Part shown: positions 21,481 through 32,919 of the stretch, in pieces | How the letters are laid out: every line of letters begins with the position of its first letter | How positions within the stretch are numbered: the stretch's first letter is position 1 | Assembly (NCBI GenBank): GCA_025558075.1 | Contig: JAHLKF010000001.1 | Coordinates: forward strand, 1,054,001 to 1,118,000 | DNA length: 64,000 nt | Direction of reading: 5' to 3' | Origin: Gaertneriomyces semiglobifer | Taxonomy: Eukaryota; Chytridiomycota; Chytridiomycetes; Spizellomycetales; Spizellomycetaceae | The notes under the pieces: generated by a model | Database searches by the model: none | What the model saw: only the letters and a program-made list of their open reading frames with translations | What the model was told of the DNA's origin: nothing | Position numbers and translations under genes: made by a program

Positions 21481-22397
21481 GATAGGGGTGTGAGACACGA
21501 TTTGCAATCGTTTGGACTTGGTGAGCGCAGTTTGCACGGCCGACGACGCGAGGGTCAGAGTCGAAGATAGGAAAGCGGGTTCGCTGGGATGGTCGTTTTC
21601 AATCGCTCAACACGTGGTTGGTAAAGAGCAAGCACCTAAGGACGGGCTTGGCAACTGTTGACACTGGTAAAAGAAAAGCCGAGTGTCAATACCAGACGTT
21701 CAAGGACCCAGCCGGCGCATAAGACCGGCCCATAACTTTCCTTTCCTACCTTTCAAATGCCGTATAGTCGAGATAACTACGATTACTGTAAAGGTGTGTG
21801 TACCGTTGACGGGCGTTCGTGGTTTGCGAGTCCAAGTTGTTTGTGATGGGCGCTGGCAATGATACGATTGCGTGGCAGGTGATTATGTCAGTGAGCATAT
21901 CACGTGTTTGTCGCTTAGCTCAGCAGGAGTAATCGTCAAACTGTTGGACTCCGCGGGATGACATCTGCCAACAGCCACGCAGAGTTCAATTCAGCCGATG
22001 GATGGATGGAATTATGGAAATGACAAATGTCACGTGATAGATGTCGGGAATACACGTCACACGCACGTGAAGATTGTTTTGGGAGATTGTCACGCGCCTC
22101 GACGCGAGGCGGTCTTCTCCGCGACTTTAAATAAACCCGTTGCAACACACGGGGGAACTACTGTCAGGCCGAGGAACAAGCGAGCTGCCGTCGACGGCCT
22201 TGAAGAGCAGCAGCAGGAAGCAGCGGCCAAGCAAGCGACAGCGGCAGCAGGAGGCAGCGGAAATTGCATCTGAGAAAGGCAGTCAGCAACGTCTGGGCCG
22301 CGAGGACTACGTGAAAGAGGACAGGACAAGCTGCTGGCAAGAGCGGACAGTTGCGAGCTTTACGTGATTCAGAAGAAGCGCATACGAATCAGAAGCC
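21481..22397. other. Divergent promoter region, Rab5 / lipase, with three CACGTG boxes
   Basis: 917 bp between divergent starts. Three palindromic CACGTG boxes lie at 21901-21906, 22031-22036 and 22064-22069. Positions 22190-22270 are CAG/GCA-rich; a short frame runs through them but has no family likeness, so I treat it as 5' untranslated sequence. Confidence 0.5.
21901..22069. promoter_or_regulatory. Cluster of three CACGTG E-boxes
   Basis: Exact CACGTG hexamers at 21901, 22031 and 22064, all between the divergent Rab5 and lipase starts. Three in 170 bp is more than chance suggests for a 6-mer. A bHLH factor site is the usual reading. Confidence 0.4.
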
Positions 22398-24914
22398 ATG
22401 TTGGATCATGCGTTGGGACGTCCTTCGCCTGGACTAAAGCGTCTCCAGATTCTCTTTTTCTCCATTGTTGCGTGCGTGTTCTCGTTGTTTTTTTCATCTT
22501 GTCCTTCTGACAACCAGCGAGCTCACCGTATCATAATCTCTGTCGTTTTCCTCAACTCATGATAGTTATCGTATTCTCCGCACGTCGTCTGACGCTAATC
22601 CACGTGTAAAGCTCTTCCGTTTCATCAACAAACGATGGGCAAACTCTCCGCCTTGGAAAATTGTCTTTGGAACTCTAACGCTCGCATGGCTCTGCAAGAA
22701 TCTCTTCCTCATTCTCGGCCTGAACGCTCCTGAACCGTTGGCTAGAATGTATACCCGAAGCTTCTATCGCGGCACGTATGTCTTCACTGCGCTTGATGCC
22801 GGCTTTTTCACAGCAATGAGCATCAAGCCCAAGTGGCTCAGGGATATATGTAGTGTCCTTTTTAGTATTTTCTACCTAGTGTTTCCAGATACCGCGGACG
22901 AGAAGGTGCGCCTTTTTACCGTACCAAGCGTTGCTAGTGCTGCATCTCGTGCTAACCCTGTTCACAGGTGAGAAAATTCCGAGCTCATCCCACCGTAGAT
23001 CTGATGCGCGTCTCCTGGAACAAGAGCTTGAACCCGTACATGCGCCTCATTACTGCTCCTGAGCGCGCCCGGATCACAGTTGCTAAAGAGATTGTTCTTC
23101 CACGTCCCTCTCCGCCTTCCATCACGTCGTTTCCTGATCGCGAATTGGGCGCCATCACGGCCCGCTTGTTTTACGATGGCACCCCTGCCGAACTGAAAAA
23201 GTGCAACGAACTCATACTTAGCTTCCCAGGCGGTGGCTTTGTCGCAATGGGCCCACTGTGTCACGAAGATTACATGTCTCAGTGGGCTAAACGCACCAAG
23301 CTTCCGATTCTCAGCATTGATTACGGCAAGGCGCCCGAATTTCCTTATCCATATGCTATTGAAGAATGCTTTGACGCGTACCGCACAGTTATGGAGAGCA
23401 ACGGCGCTGTGTTAGGCATGTGCGGCTGGGAATCCGATGTGACCGATCCAACGACAGGCCAAAGGCAGCGTAATGACCCCATCAAGATCATCGTCGTTGG
23501 TGATTCAGCTGGTGGCAATATCGCCACCGGCGTTGTCATCCGATGTTTAGAGACGTATGAGATGACCATTCGACCACCAAATGGATTGGTCTTGGTCTAC
23601 CCTTGCCTATCATTCGACATGTCTTGTTGGATGCCTAGCGACTCCCTTAAACTCATGAGGGCTGAAAGTCACCATAACCTCTCGCTCAAGTCCTTCACGG
23701 AGAGCAAGTCTAGCATGAGAAAGAATTCCCCGTTGACGCCACAAGAAGCACCCCGAAAAATCGACGTCCTCCATGACAAAGTGGATAGACGTGAAAGCTG
23801 GTATCACAGATACAACCCTTTCAGGAAAAGCAGCGAAATGAAGAGGCAACAACGAAATGGCCCAAGTATCCCTAGCCACCTCAGCATGACCTCCCGGATG
23901 TCTTACTTCACTGATCGCATTCTAGCGCCGGAATTCATGCGCGCGATGGGCCTGCTTTATCTCGGCACGAGCCCGCTTCCCATCGACTTGGCGAGCGATT
24001 ATTACCTCTCACCTGTCATGGCCCCGGATGATATTCTCGCAAGATTCCCAAAGACTTTCCTGCTATGTGGCGAGAAAGATCCGCTCATTGACGATACCGT
24101 GGTCTTTGCCGGGCGTTTACGGGAGAATAAGATTAAGGCTCGGAAAGAATGGGACAAGATTCAAAGAAGAGTAGGTCGCAACGGTGGCGTCTATGTGAAT
24201 GGACATGCACGGACAAACAGCAATCCACAGCAACCCACACCGAATCCTAGCCCAAGTAGCACACCGTCACCACCGTCGCTTGCGACCCTTCCTTCCAGTC
24301 CTGCTTCTGGGAGAGAAGGAGGCGTGAAGACACATATTTTTTCACGACCACCCGACACCATGGTTCGCGTAAAAGTTTTGGAAGGAATTTCCCATGGATT
24401 ATTCCAGATGAGCGCTCTGGTGCCAGAAGCTAGACACGCCGCCGGTATCGTTGGAGAATGGTTTTTGGAAATTTTGAAAGATGAGAATGGGCTTGGTGAT
24501 GTCGGCTACGGCGATGATTTGACAGAGTTTTTGGGTGCAACAACGGACAGTGGTGTCAGCGACCTGGAACTCAATGGTAATAATGACCATCAGAGCTTGC
24601 AACAGCAAGACTGGGGACCGTACTATCCTGCGCATGGCGTACCACAACATCCCAAACAGCCTCATATCAAGCTCGGCGGGAAGGCTGCTCAACCAGGCAT
24701 CCTTGTTGATTCAATGCATACTTCAAAGGGAATGCCCAGTCCTAGCAATGGCAGCAACAGTAACGTCGTGAAATTCAACGTGGAACCGGAACCTAGTCGA
24801 ACAGATGCAGTGGTAGATGGTTTGAAAAAGGTCATTCCTATCTTAGATGAAGTCGATGAGCGCAAGCTCCTCGAGAGAAGACGGACGGAGATTGGAAGTA
24901 CACTCGGTTTGTAG
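22398..24914 (+). CDS. Hormone-sensitive-lipase-type alpha/beta hydrolase, membrane-anchored
   Basis: Three exons: 22398-22471, 22566-22905, 22968-24914; 786 residues. Hydrophobic stretches near residues 16-30, 55-75 and 110-125 suggest membrane association. The hydrolase fold starts near residue 205. The oxyanion motif reads FPGGGF (224-229) in place of the usual HGGG, the nucleophile sits in GDSAGGN (Ser318), the acid in EKDPLIDDT, and the His in GISHGLFQM. Two low-complexity inserts separate these: a basic Ser-rich one after the nucleophile and a Pro/Ser-rich one (PTPNPSPSSTPSPPS) near residue 560. A long disordered tail follows. Acyl-ester hydrolysis at lipid droplets or ER is inferred from the HSL family; the substrate is unknown. 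Confidence 0.85.
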
Positions 24915-25406
24915 AAGAGATGTAGATGTGCGTTTGGTATCATTCAATTCCTGCGATTTCTTTCAAATCGCTGGCCTTTCCACCACGTGGATCTTTTTAT
25001 GTCCACACATTTACCGTTATTTCTGCGGTCAAGCCTCGCTATCGGAAGTGTATGTAGAATCCAGACTGGGCGCTAACATTAATATCCCGAAAACGTATCA
25101 ACAACCGCGGCCACAGGGCAATGTCGCTTGTTGTGCGGAACTGCCCGCGTCGTCATGTAGCTTTCGTGCGGCAAGAGAAAAAAGGTACAGATGCGTAGTC
25201 GTCAGTGCTCGCCAGTTCATGCATGACCTTGCGATAAGTGAAGGCTGCACGCATTTTATGTAAATGCTTCTAGTTTACCAATTATGGTAGCACTCGCCCC
25301 GAGTGCAGCAGCAACAGGCAACAGTTTCCAAATTACGGCTACATACAATTAATTAAAGTCACACACTCATAGACGAATATACCCATTCTGACATAGCCTG
25401 CAATGT
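24915..25406. other. Intergenic region between convergent genes
   Basis: 3' regions of the lipase and MFS genes. No feature is supported beyond AT-rich sequence near 25330-25380. Confidence 0.45.
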
Positions 25407-26999
25407 CTAACCCACGAAAAGTTCTTCAGTAAGATTTTTCGGGTCCTTAAAGTCTTTCACTTCTATTTCTTCTTCATCGACTTCTGAGCCATACTCGGCG
25501 TCCAAGTCCGGGTTGAACGCAAAACTTCCTTTGGGAACAAATGTGGCCGCCATGATCACAACACCACACGCGGTGAACATGACACCACCGATCCAGAAGA
25601 AGTACTCTCTTTCTCCTTCCTCTCCTCGTGTCTTGGATAAGCGGTCGAGCCATCGACCCAAAACAGGGTTCATGATAGCGTAAATGACAATGTAGGTCAC
25701 ATACAAGAATCCCATGACGGCGCCAAGAGACGAAACACGGGGGTCGTTGTTGCGGTGACGAGATAAGTGAGACTGAATGAAGGCTGTGAGTGAAACGTCT
25801 CCTGCCGCCCAACCGGCAGAAACGCCGACAAACACGGCAGCGAGAATCCACGCCATGGTCAGCGCACCGACTTTAGACGGGTCGGCCTTCCACAGAACCC
25901 ATCCGATAGTAAGGGTGATTGCATCAAGACGCAACCTAAATGAAAGGGAAATCGAACACCTTAGAATCAAAGCAGCCATCAGCAAAACGATATCATGGGT
26001 GTGTTACCATGGGAGTGGGGTTTTAATAAGCGTTGTGAAAGCCAATACGAAGGCAGCGCCCAGCAATTCACCAAAATTGGAGCCACCAACCATGATCTGA
26101 CCATATGCAGGCTCATCCAATATCAGCTTGGCGAAATTTTGAGCCAATCCTTGCTCAAGGTACCGATGTAAAAATAATGGCAAGGAGTAGCCAAGGACCA
26201 ACCAGGCAAACTTGCGGTCGGAAAAGACAATTTGTCCACCCTTGTAGATGGAGAATCCAAAAGACAAGAAAGCATCGCCAACCGCTCTGAAACCATTCAC
26301 TGACTCACTGGCGTCGATAGTTTCCAATGCCTTCTCGCGGGTCTCTTCCGCTCTGACTTTGATCCCAGACCACGCGACAGCGGCGATGGCAAATAAAAAG
26401 GGTGTAACAACGGGCGCAAACGCTTTGCCGAGTGTGAGCTGAATCCAAGCCGAGAAAAAGGCACCAGATGTACCGGCAACTTCGTAAAAGATATGTACAG
26501 TAGCATCCATCCGCTTAAGCTTGACGACATCACCTCCGACAATATCCCGAGGAATCACACGACGAATGAGTTCAACGGTTCCATGCGAAAATCCGGCGCA
26601 AACAAAGATAGGAATAATAAACCGAGGGTCCCAAGCACCAGCGATGGCTTCCTTGTCACCGCGAGGAGGTTTGCCGCCCGTGGCGCCTTCGATGATCATG
26701 CCGAGAGACGATATGAGGGCGAATACGGAAATGGCAACGGCGAGGACGTTCTTTACTTTGAAGCGACGCATAAGCGGCGCAACAGCGATACTTCCAATAC
26801 ATTGAGCAGCCTGATTGAAACCATCGAGGAATCCTTTATAGAAAAAGCGCTGCGCGACCGGGAAGCGGTCGAGGGCTAGTGATGAGATTGTTCCGGTGTA
26901 GGACTCCAATGCAAACTTGTAGCACATGATGCCGACGACGTAAAAAATGATATTCCGCTTCTCCTCGCGGGTGAAGGGAACGGTGACCGTGTTAGGCAT
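25407..26999 (-). CDS. Major facilitator superfamily transporter, substrate unknown
   Basis: Two exons leftward: 26999-26008 and 25935-25407, with a 72-nt intron that restores KTPLPWLRLDAITLTIG; 506 residues. The ATG at 26999 was chosen because the upstream in-frame extension is Arg-rich with no family likeness. I count about 11-12 hydrophobic segments, including FYVVGIMCYKFAL, FIIPIFVCAGFS, FLFAIAAVAWSGI, LTMAWILAAVFVGVSAGWAAG and FFWIGGVMFTACGVVIMAA. The Asp in AAGDVSLTAFIQ lies in a membrane segment and is probably functional. The C-terminal tail is acidic. No subfamily motif was recognised. Confidence 0.75.
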
Positions 27000-27749
27000 T
27001 TTGCTGTTATATCGCTTGAACCGGGAATGATGGGGAGTGCCGAATGAGGGGAGCGATGCACACAAGTGCTTTGCTACCGCTAGATGAGGAACGAGCTTCC
27101 GGCAATGGCCACCTGCACTAGGCCGCCTGGACGGGAAGGCGAAGGAAACGAGAAATGGAAACCTTCCACTCTGAGCAGCCCTTTTTGTAGACCGCCTTGA
27201 CGTCCGGTAGAGATTCCTCCTTCTCCACGTGCGACAACCGTAGCACTTTCCGCTAAGCACCCAGCTTCCTCTCCAGGAATTCTTAGCTCTTGAAGTGGTC
27301 TCCGCTTATCGGCAGTGGGCGATACCTTCCTCCAAAATGTATTATGTATGTGCCAAGGCCGGCTACCGCCTTCAGAAAACAGTAGTCTCCTCGCGGCTCG
27401 CAAATCAAAATATCGAATTTTAGAACAGCGCCGCCTCCGCCAGCCAATCAGCGCGCCACATGGCCGCTTCCAAAACTGTGCCGTTTGCGCGTCGTGGGAA
27501 CGTGTTCGCGGGCATCGGCTCAAAAATAAAACCATTGATGTTTTACGCGACGACGGCGAATCATCGGAGATTGCGTCGGAAGCAGAGCATTTCCTATTAT
27601 GATGGAAAAGCGTCAACCACAACAGTGCACCTTAAAGAGGTCGCATGTATTTATGATCCCTGGTATACATGAGTGGCATGTCGTCTTCGTGTCGCCACGC
27701 AAGGGCCCAAAACTATGTACAATTTAACATTAAAACATGCCATTCCCGT
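27000..27749. other. Intergenic region upstream of the MFS gene
   Basis: 750 bp between the MFS start and the stop of the SNF2 gene (both minus). Frames on either strand here are short or lack an ATG. No gene is supported. Confidence 0.45.
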
Positions 27750-30700
27750 TTAATAATCCTCGCCGTCAACGTTGAAAAGCATCATCAAATCCCCAACGCT
27801 CAACCTCTGGCCTCTTCCTAGGCCTCCTTCACTAAAGGCGGCGTCAAACATTTCTTGCTTCTTCTTCTGCAATTCCATAATCCTTTCCTCAACCGAATCT
27901 TTGATCGTCAGTCGATGGACCTCCACCTGTCGCTGCTGGCCGAACCGATGGACCCGATCGATAGCCTGGTTCTCCACCGCTGGGTTCCACCACACGTCAA
28001 GCATAATCACCCGGTTGCAGCACGTCAGGTTTAGCCCGAGACTGCCACATTTAAGCGAAACAAGGATCACAGTGATCTTTGGATCCCGCCGTAGTGCCGT
28101 TAACGCGTTGTCGCGTTGCGTAGCTGACATCTTCCCATCGTACCGTACAAAGTTAAAGCCCCTCCGGCGCAACGGAACTTCGCACAAATCAAGCATCGAA
28201 GTAAACTGCGAGAACACAATCGTTTTCTCTCCAGGATTGTTCTGACGAACAGTCTCCAATAAGGCCATCATGCGGTCGATCTTTGTGCTACTTATGAATC
28301 CATCCGTTTGTATCTCTTCCGGGTCGGGGTGATACTCAAGGGATTGCGATGCTTTTGCGCTATCCATCGGGCCGCTTTTCGTCTCATCCTTGTCTTTCAA
28401 GCCACTCACACCATCATCCTCCCGCTGCGACGTGCTAGACAGAAACTGCCTTTCAAAGTCTGCTAATGGAATCAGCTTGCTCATATCCACATCGGCCCTA
28501 AGATAACGGTCCGTCAGAATTTAATACACGTCGCCATTCGGAGCTTCCAACATACCGGCAATTAGGGCACGGATTCCTATTCGTGCCGTTGCGAAGTTGA
28601 GTATCAAAATGCAGGGTTAAACATTCTCGACAAAACAAATGTCCACACAGGGTGAGCACAGCATCATTGTAACTGTTCAGGGATAGACGTGAGCGAAAGC
28701 ATTCGAGTAACGGCCTCGCCATAACCAACAGACTTACGCATCCATGCAAATAGTACACTCTTCGTCCATTTTCTCAGTCAAAAGGCGATGCTTGACATCT
28801 TCACTGAGATACTCCATTCTTTCCTCAAGTGACAATCCAGTGGCAGCATGAAAACTTGCAGGATCGGTCAATGCATCCTTCGCGGCGAGACCGGGGTGGC
28901 AGCTGAATCCTTCTTCATTAATTTGTGCCCGTGCAAAAGATGTGACACGTAGACCAACACCTACCAGGTCTGTCTGAGGCGCAAAAGCAGCAGCAAAATG
29001 TTGGTGTAATTTTTCATGACAGTTCCCTCCCGCAAATATCGATTGAAGACCAATTGAGTTCGGGATTCCAGAGCTCTATAAAATTCTCGCTCGGCCGGTG
29101 CGAAATTAAGCTCGTCATGAATGGTCTCCCGAGGCGGCAATACAATGATCGGCTGACCGTCGATCATGCTTTGCTTTGTTCGACGGAGGCAACAGGCTAC
29201 GAGGAAGCAAGTGTAAACTAGCGATACTACTTTGGATGGCCACTTAAAAACATACCCTGCAGAATACCCCTAACGCGTTCAAGCGCCCTCCTCTGTTGAC
29301 GTGATCTCTTCAGCGGCGCCTCAATTTTAGTTCGGAACTCTGTCCAATCATTGAATGGCTTTATCCTCAAAAATTGGATCAGACTGTACAGTTCCCCGAT
29401 ACTGTTTTGCATCGGCGTCCCTGTCAAACACCATCGATATGTACCGCGCAGGTGTCGGCATCCTTTGGCGGACCGCGTGTCCTTGTTTTTTATCGTATGT
29501 GCCTCATCCAAAATGACGCGATGCCAGTCCACATGAAATAAAGGACCCGATGTGACTCTGGCTCTCTCCGGGTCAGCGTCGGAGGATATTTCCTCATACA
29601 CCGTGAGCCCGTTCTCAGTCTCTACCTGATTGGCGCGCACTTTGGGTACTCTGATTTTGTGTTGCCATTCCTGACCAACCAGTGCGTAACTTGTGAAGAC
29701 TACGTCAAATGACGCCAAATACGCCGGGTCCTTCTCTCGCCTGGCTCCGTAGTACACATACGTTTTGAGTACGCCTGGCTTCACCTTCTCCTCAATTTCT
29801 GCCTCCCACTAAACATGACAAGGATTGACAGTGTTCAGTGCTACCTCATGCTCGGTCACTCGATGAAGAAGCATACGTACCTGCAGTATAAGAGACACTG
29901 GAGCAACGATCAAAGTTGGTTTCCTCACTGATGGGCGGTTACTGACCATCACCGCGATTGATTGTACAGATTTCCCAAGCCCCATGTCGTCGGCAAGAAT
30001 CCCGCCCTTGTTGCTACCGCGCTCCATTTTTAACATCCATTCGAGTCCTTGCTTTTGATGTTCCAGAAGCTGGAGAGTTTTGAATTGGCTAGGCGTCTTC
30101 AAGCGACGTTCCGGCGGAGTAACGTCACCGTTGTGCTGCACGTTCTCGAGGAGCGATTTTAACTGTTCCTGGATCTCCGGCTAACAGGAAACTGCCGTTA
30201 GCGCGGAGCGCATTCTTGCAGAGAGCACAAATAACTGTAACTTACATCCGTGAGGAGCGGCGTCGCTTGCGCGTAAGGGTCGCCAAGGTTGTCCGCGCTT
30301 GAATCCAACTTATTGAAGTCACTGAGAGAGTCTATCACAGCGCCTATTGCGGCCCCGCCGTAGCGATACCGGGGTGGAGTGGATGCGCCCGCTCCGGAGA
30401 AAGCCGCAACCGGGTTCAATTCAGGTAAGCCCCGATAGCGAGGGATATGCGGTACCACCGGTCGGTAATTAAACAGGCTGCCTGCTGTCAAGTCTGCCAT
30501 CAATGGGGCAGCTCGATGCAGTTCGGGGAAAATCGTTGGGTTGATATTGTGAACAGGTGTATGGGGTGGTTGCGGTAACTCGCGCTTAACCAACGGGTGG
30601 TGAGGCGTTCCGCTTGACGACGGGCCTGCGATTTGTTCGCTGTATAGCCCATAGGATGTGGATGCCGGGAAAGGTTTTGTCAGATCAATCACGTCTTCGG

Positions 30701-31662
30701 AGCCATCAGACCAATCATCATCAGGCCTGGCCCTTTTGAGTGTGGGTGTACCCAACTGAGGCCCTCTGAATTGGCGTTCTTTTTCTTCCCGCTATACCGA
30801 ATGATTAGCTAAGGACAATGCCAATATACAGGCTGTCCAACGGAAGTCACTTTACCGCTTTCTTGGCTTCCTCTGCGATCAACCGCTCCTCCTCTTGAAT
30901 TCGGCGCGCGAATGCTTCATCAGTTGCTAACAGCGTAACATCAGCTTGCGTCTCTTCCTCTTCCTGCAACCTCCGCGCCAAGTTCTCATCCTGACTTAGA
31001 TCAATTACTTCAGTACGTGTGGATCCGTGTGGGGACCTGGCGAGCCTTAATTCTTCATCCTGTAATTTTCGGGCAAATTCTTCATCCTCGGTCAGATCGA
31101 TGACATTGTCAGACGGCCCGGCCGCTTCTTCGACAAACTTTTGTTGCAACCACCTGGCGTATTCTTCATCGCTACCAGAAACGCAAAGGTCGATGATATC
31201 TTCTGCTGAAGGGTTTGTTGATGAACAAACTCCAGCATCAAACGTGTCCCGTCCTTTTCCTTTCGTATCTAACAAAAGCACGTCAATATCCAGTTTGTGT
31301 TGTTCACTAGGTTCCTGGGATAATGAAAGAAGTATGGGACTTGTTGATACTGATCGTTCAGTATCCGTGGGACACTGTGAAAGAATACGGGGACTCAATG
31401 ACGGCGATAACTCGGGGTTCGCTGCTTCCATTCTCTGTCGCTTGGTACTGCGGGCAGCCTCATATTCCGGCGATGGGCTTCTCAATGTAGTCACATCCAA
31501 AGGTGATTGATCCGGGTCAAACGCCCAGGGCTCAAGCGATTGATGATTGCGGAAAGCGAACTGCGGTCGCATGGTGGGCTCAGACCTTCCCCATGGCACC
31601 GGTATGGAACTCCCCGCTCCCATTGGCGTCCTCACAATGCTGTCATCAGCAACCTCTCTCAT
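27750..31662 (-). CDS. SNF2-family translocase with RING finger and SIM/MIU repeats, Uls1-like
   Basis: Eight exons leftward: 31662-30856, 30791-30246, 30180-29881, 29808-29256, 29196-28965, 28902-28738, 28672-28556, 28497-27750; 1155 residues; introns 58-72 nt. Residues 156-260 hold four units of an Ile/Val-Asp-Leu SUMO-interacting motif followed by a DEExARxLQxEE ubiquitin-binding MIU-like helix; another SIM (VIDLT) is at 303-307. The SNF2 domain has ILADDMGLGKSVQ (Walker A), DEAH, and LTGTPMQNS. A RING finger is inserted between the lobes: ECTICMD, LTLCGHLFCRECL, NPCPNCR. The helicase C lobe has IVFSQFTSML, VSLKCGSLGLNLT and DRVHRFGQQR. This order is that of Rad5, HLTF and Uls1; SIMs and absence of a HIRAN domain favour Uls1. 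Likely role: clearing SUMO-modified proteins from chromatin and ubiquitinating them. Confidence 0.92.
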
Positions 31663-32165
31663 AACAACGGCGTGCGTGCAAAGTTCTCAAGGCCTTTTCG
31701 CCTCTCGCGACAAGGTTTTCACATTGGGAAAACGCCCCAGAAATTTGAGTAGTGGCACAGTCACGTCACGCGTGAGATGCGCATTTCAAACGGACAAAGA
31801 CTTGAAGACGGCCGATATGTGATACGCAGGACATTCTTCGTCTAGATCTACCCAGTACCAGTAGCTATATATCAGCCTACCACCGGGCAATGGGTGCTTT
31901 CTGGATGTGTGTGCAGTCATGCTCGGAACGTTGAGCTGTTTTGAGTTGCGTAGCTTCATCACCGCCGTTGCATTGTCTGATTTCCAAATGGTTTGCAACT
32001 AATATTCACATTGGTATCTCTCGTATTAAGTTTTACAGCGAGATTCATTAGCGGGAGGTGGGGGAAGACCGCGGGTGGTGGGAATTTGAGACCAGCTCAG
32101 CTCAATACTACTCTCCAAGGAGAAACATCCTATTCTACACTATGATATATAGAGGCGCCTAAAAT
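31663..32165. other. Intergenic region
   Basis: Upstream of the SNF2 gene and downstream of the type I membrane protein gene. No gene or repeat is seen. Confidence 0.45.
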
Positions 32166-32919
32166 CTATTCGGTCTTGGGGGTGGTACGGTTTACCCAGA
32201 ACAGCAGACCCGAGGTGAGGACAGTAACAACTACGCCGAGGACAACAGCTCCACCGACAACATCTCCTTGTTCAGAGATCATCTTTGCTCCGGTGCTGAT
32301 GGGTGCAGATTTCTAAAAGACGAACATGAGGTGTGAGACTAAGAACGGGAGCGAAACGACCGGGGCAACTGGGGGTTCTCACCTTGAGGGAACCATCAGG
32401 CTTCTTTGCAGAGTAACCGAATCCACCCAAATCAGCAACGGCGGCGTACCCGCGAGACTCGCAGTACGGGTACATTGGAGCCCAGTCAAGAGCCGCGGTC
32501 TTGGCAGACGCGGGGTTGACGTATGATTTGTCATCAACCTTAGGATCCAAGTACTTTGCGCACTCGGAGCTCATAAGGCGGTCGAATTGGGGTCTTTGCG
32601 CCAGAAGGACCTTGCATGTGCACTCTCCCTGTCCAACCAAGAGTGCAACGGCCTCCACAGCGGTGGTGTTGAGGTTGAACTGGGCGCCAAATTCATCTTC
32701 GCATGCGCTGATAGGGGTGATCAGGTTGAAAAGGAGACCTTCGCAGGAGTTGGCGTCGACATTGGGTTTGGCGGCAGGAGATGTCTCAGCGGGTGCAGCT
32801 GCACTGGCGGTAGCGGAAGGGGTAGCGCTAACACTTGCGGCAGCAGAGGTGGTGTCCTGAGCGCTCACGAGGGCGGGGAGGAGCAGAGCTCCAAGAGCAG
32901 CGAAGCTTCCGAAACGCAT
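32166..32919 (-). CDS. Secreted/type I membrane protein of unknown function
   Basis: Two exons leftward: 32919-32383 and 32312-32166, with a 70-nt intron; 227 residues. A signal peptide is clear (MRFGSFAALGALLLPALVSAQ), followed by a Ser/Ala/Thr-rich stalk likely to be O-glycosylated. Residues about 58-160 form a Cys-containing domain (CEGLL, ISACEDE, GECTCKVLL, SECAKYL, YPYCES) with a possible N-glycosylation site at NTT. The second exon encodes a single membrane span (GGAVVLGVVVTVLTSGLLFWV) and a short basic tail. I do not recognise the family; a cell-surface protein of the wall or zoospore membrane is an inference. Confidence 0.75.

Noticed and set aside
26997..27260. Upstream in-frame extension of the MFS transporter
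   Set aside because: Arg/Ser-rich with no transporter likeness; the ATG at 26999 is followed at once by the first membrane segment region.
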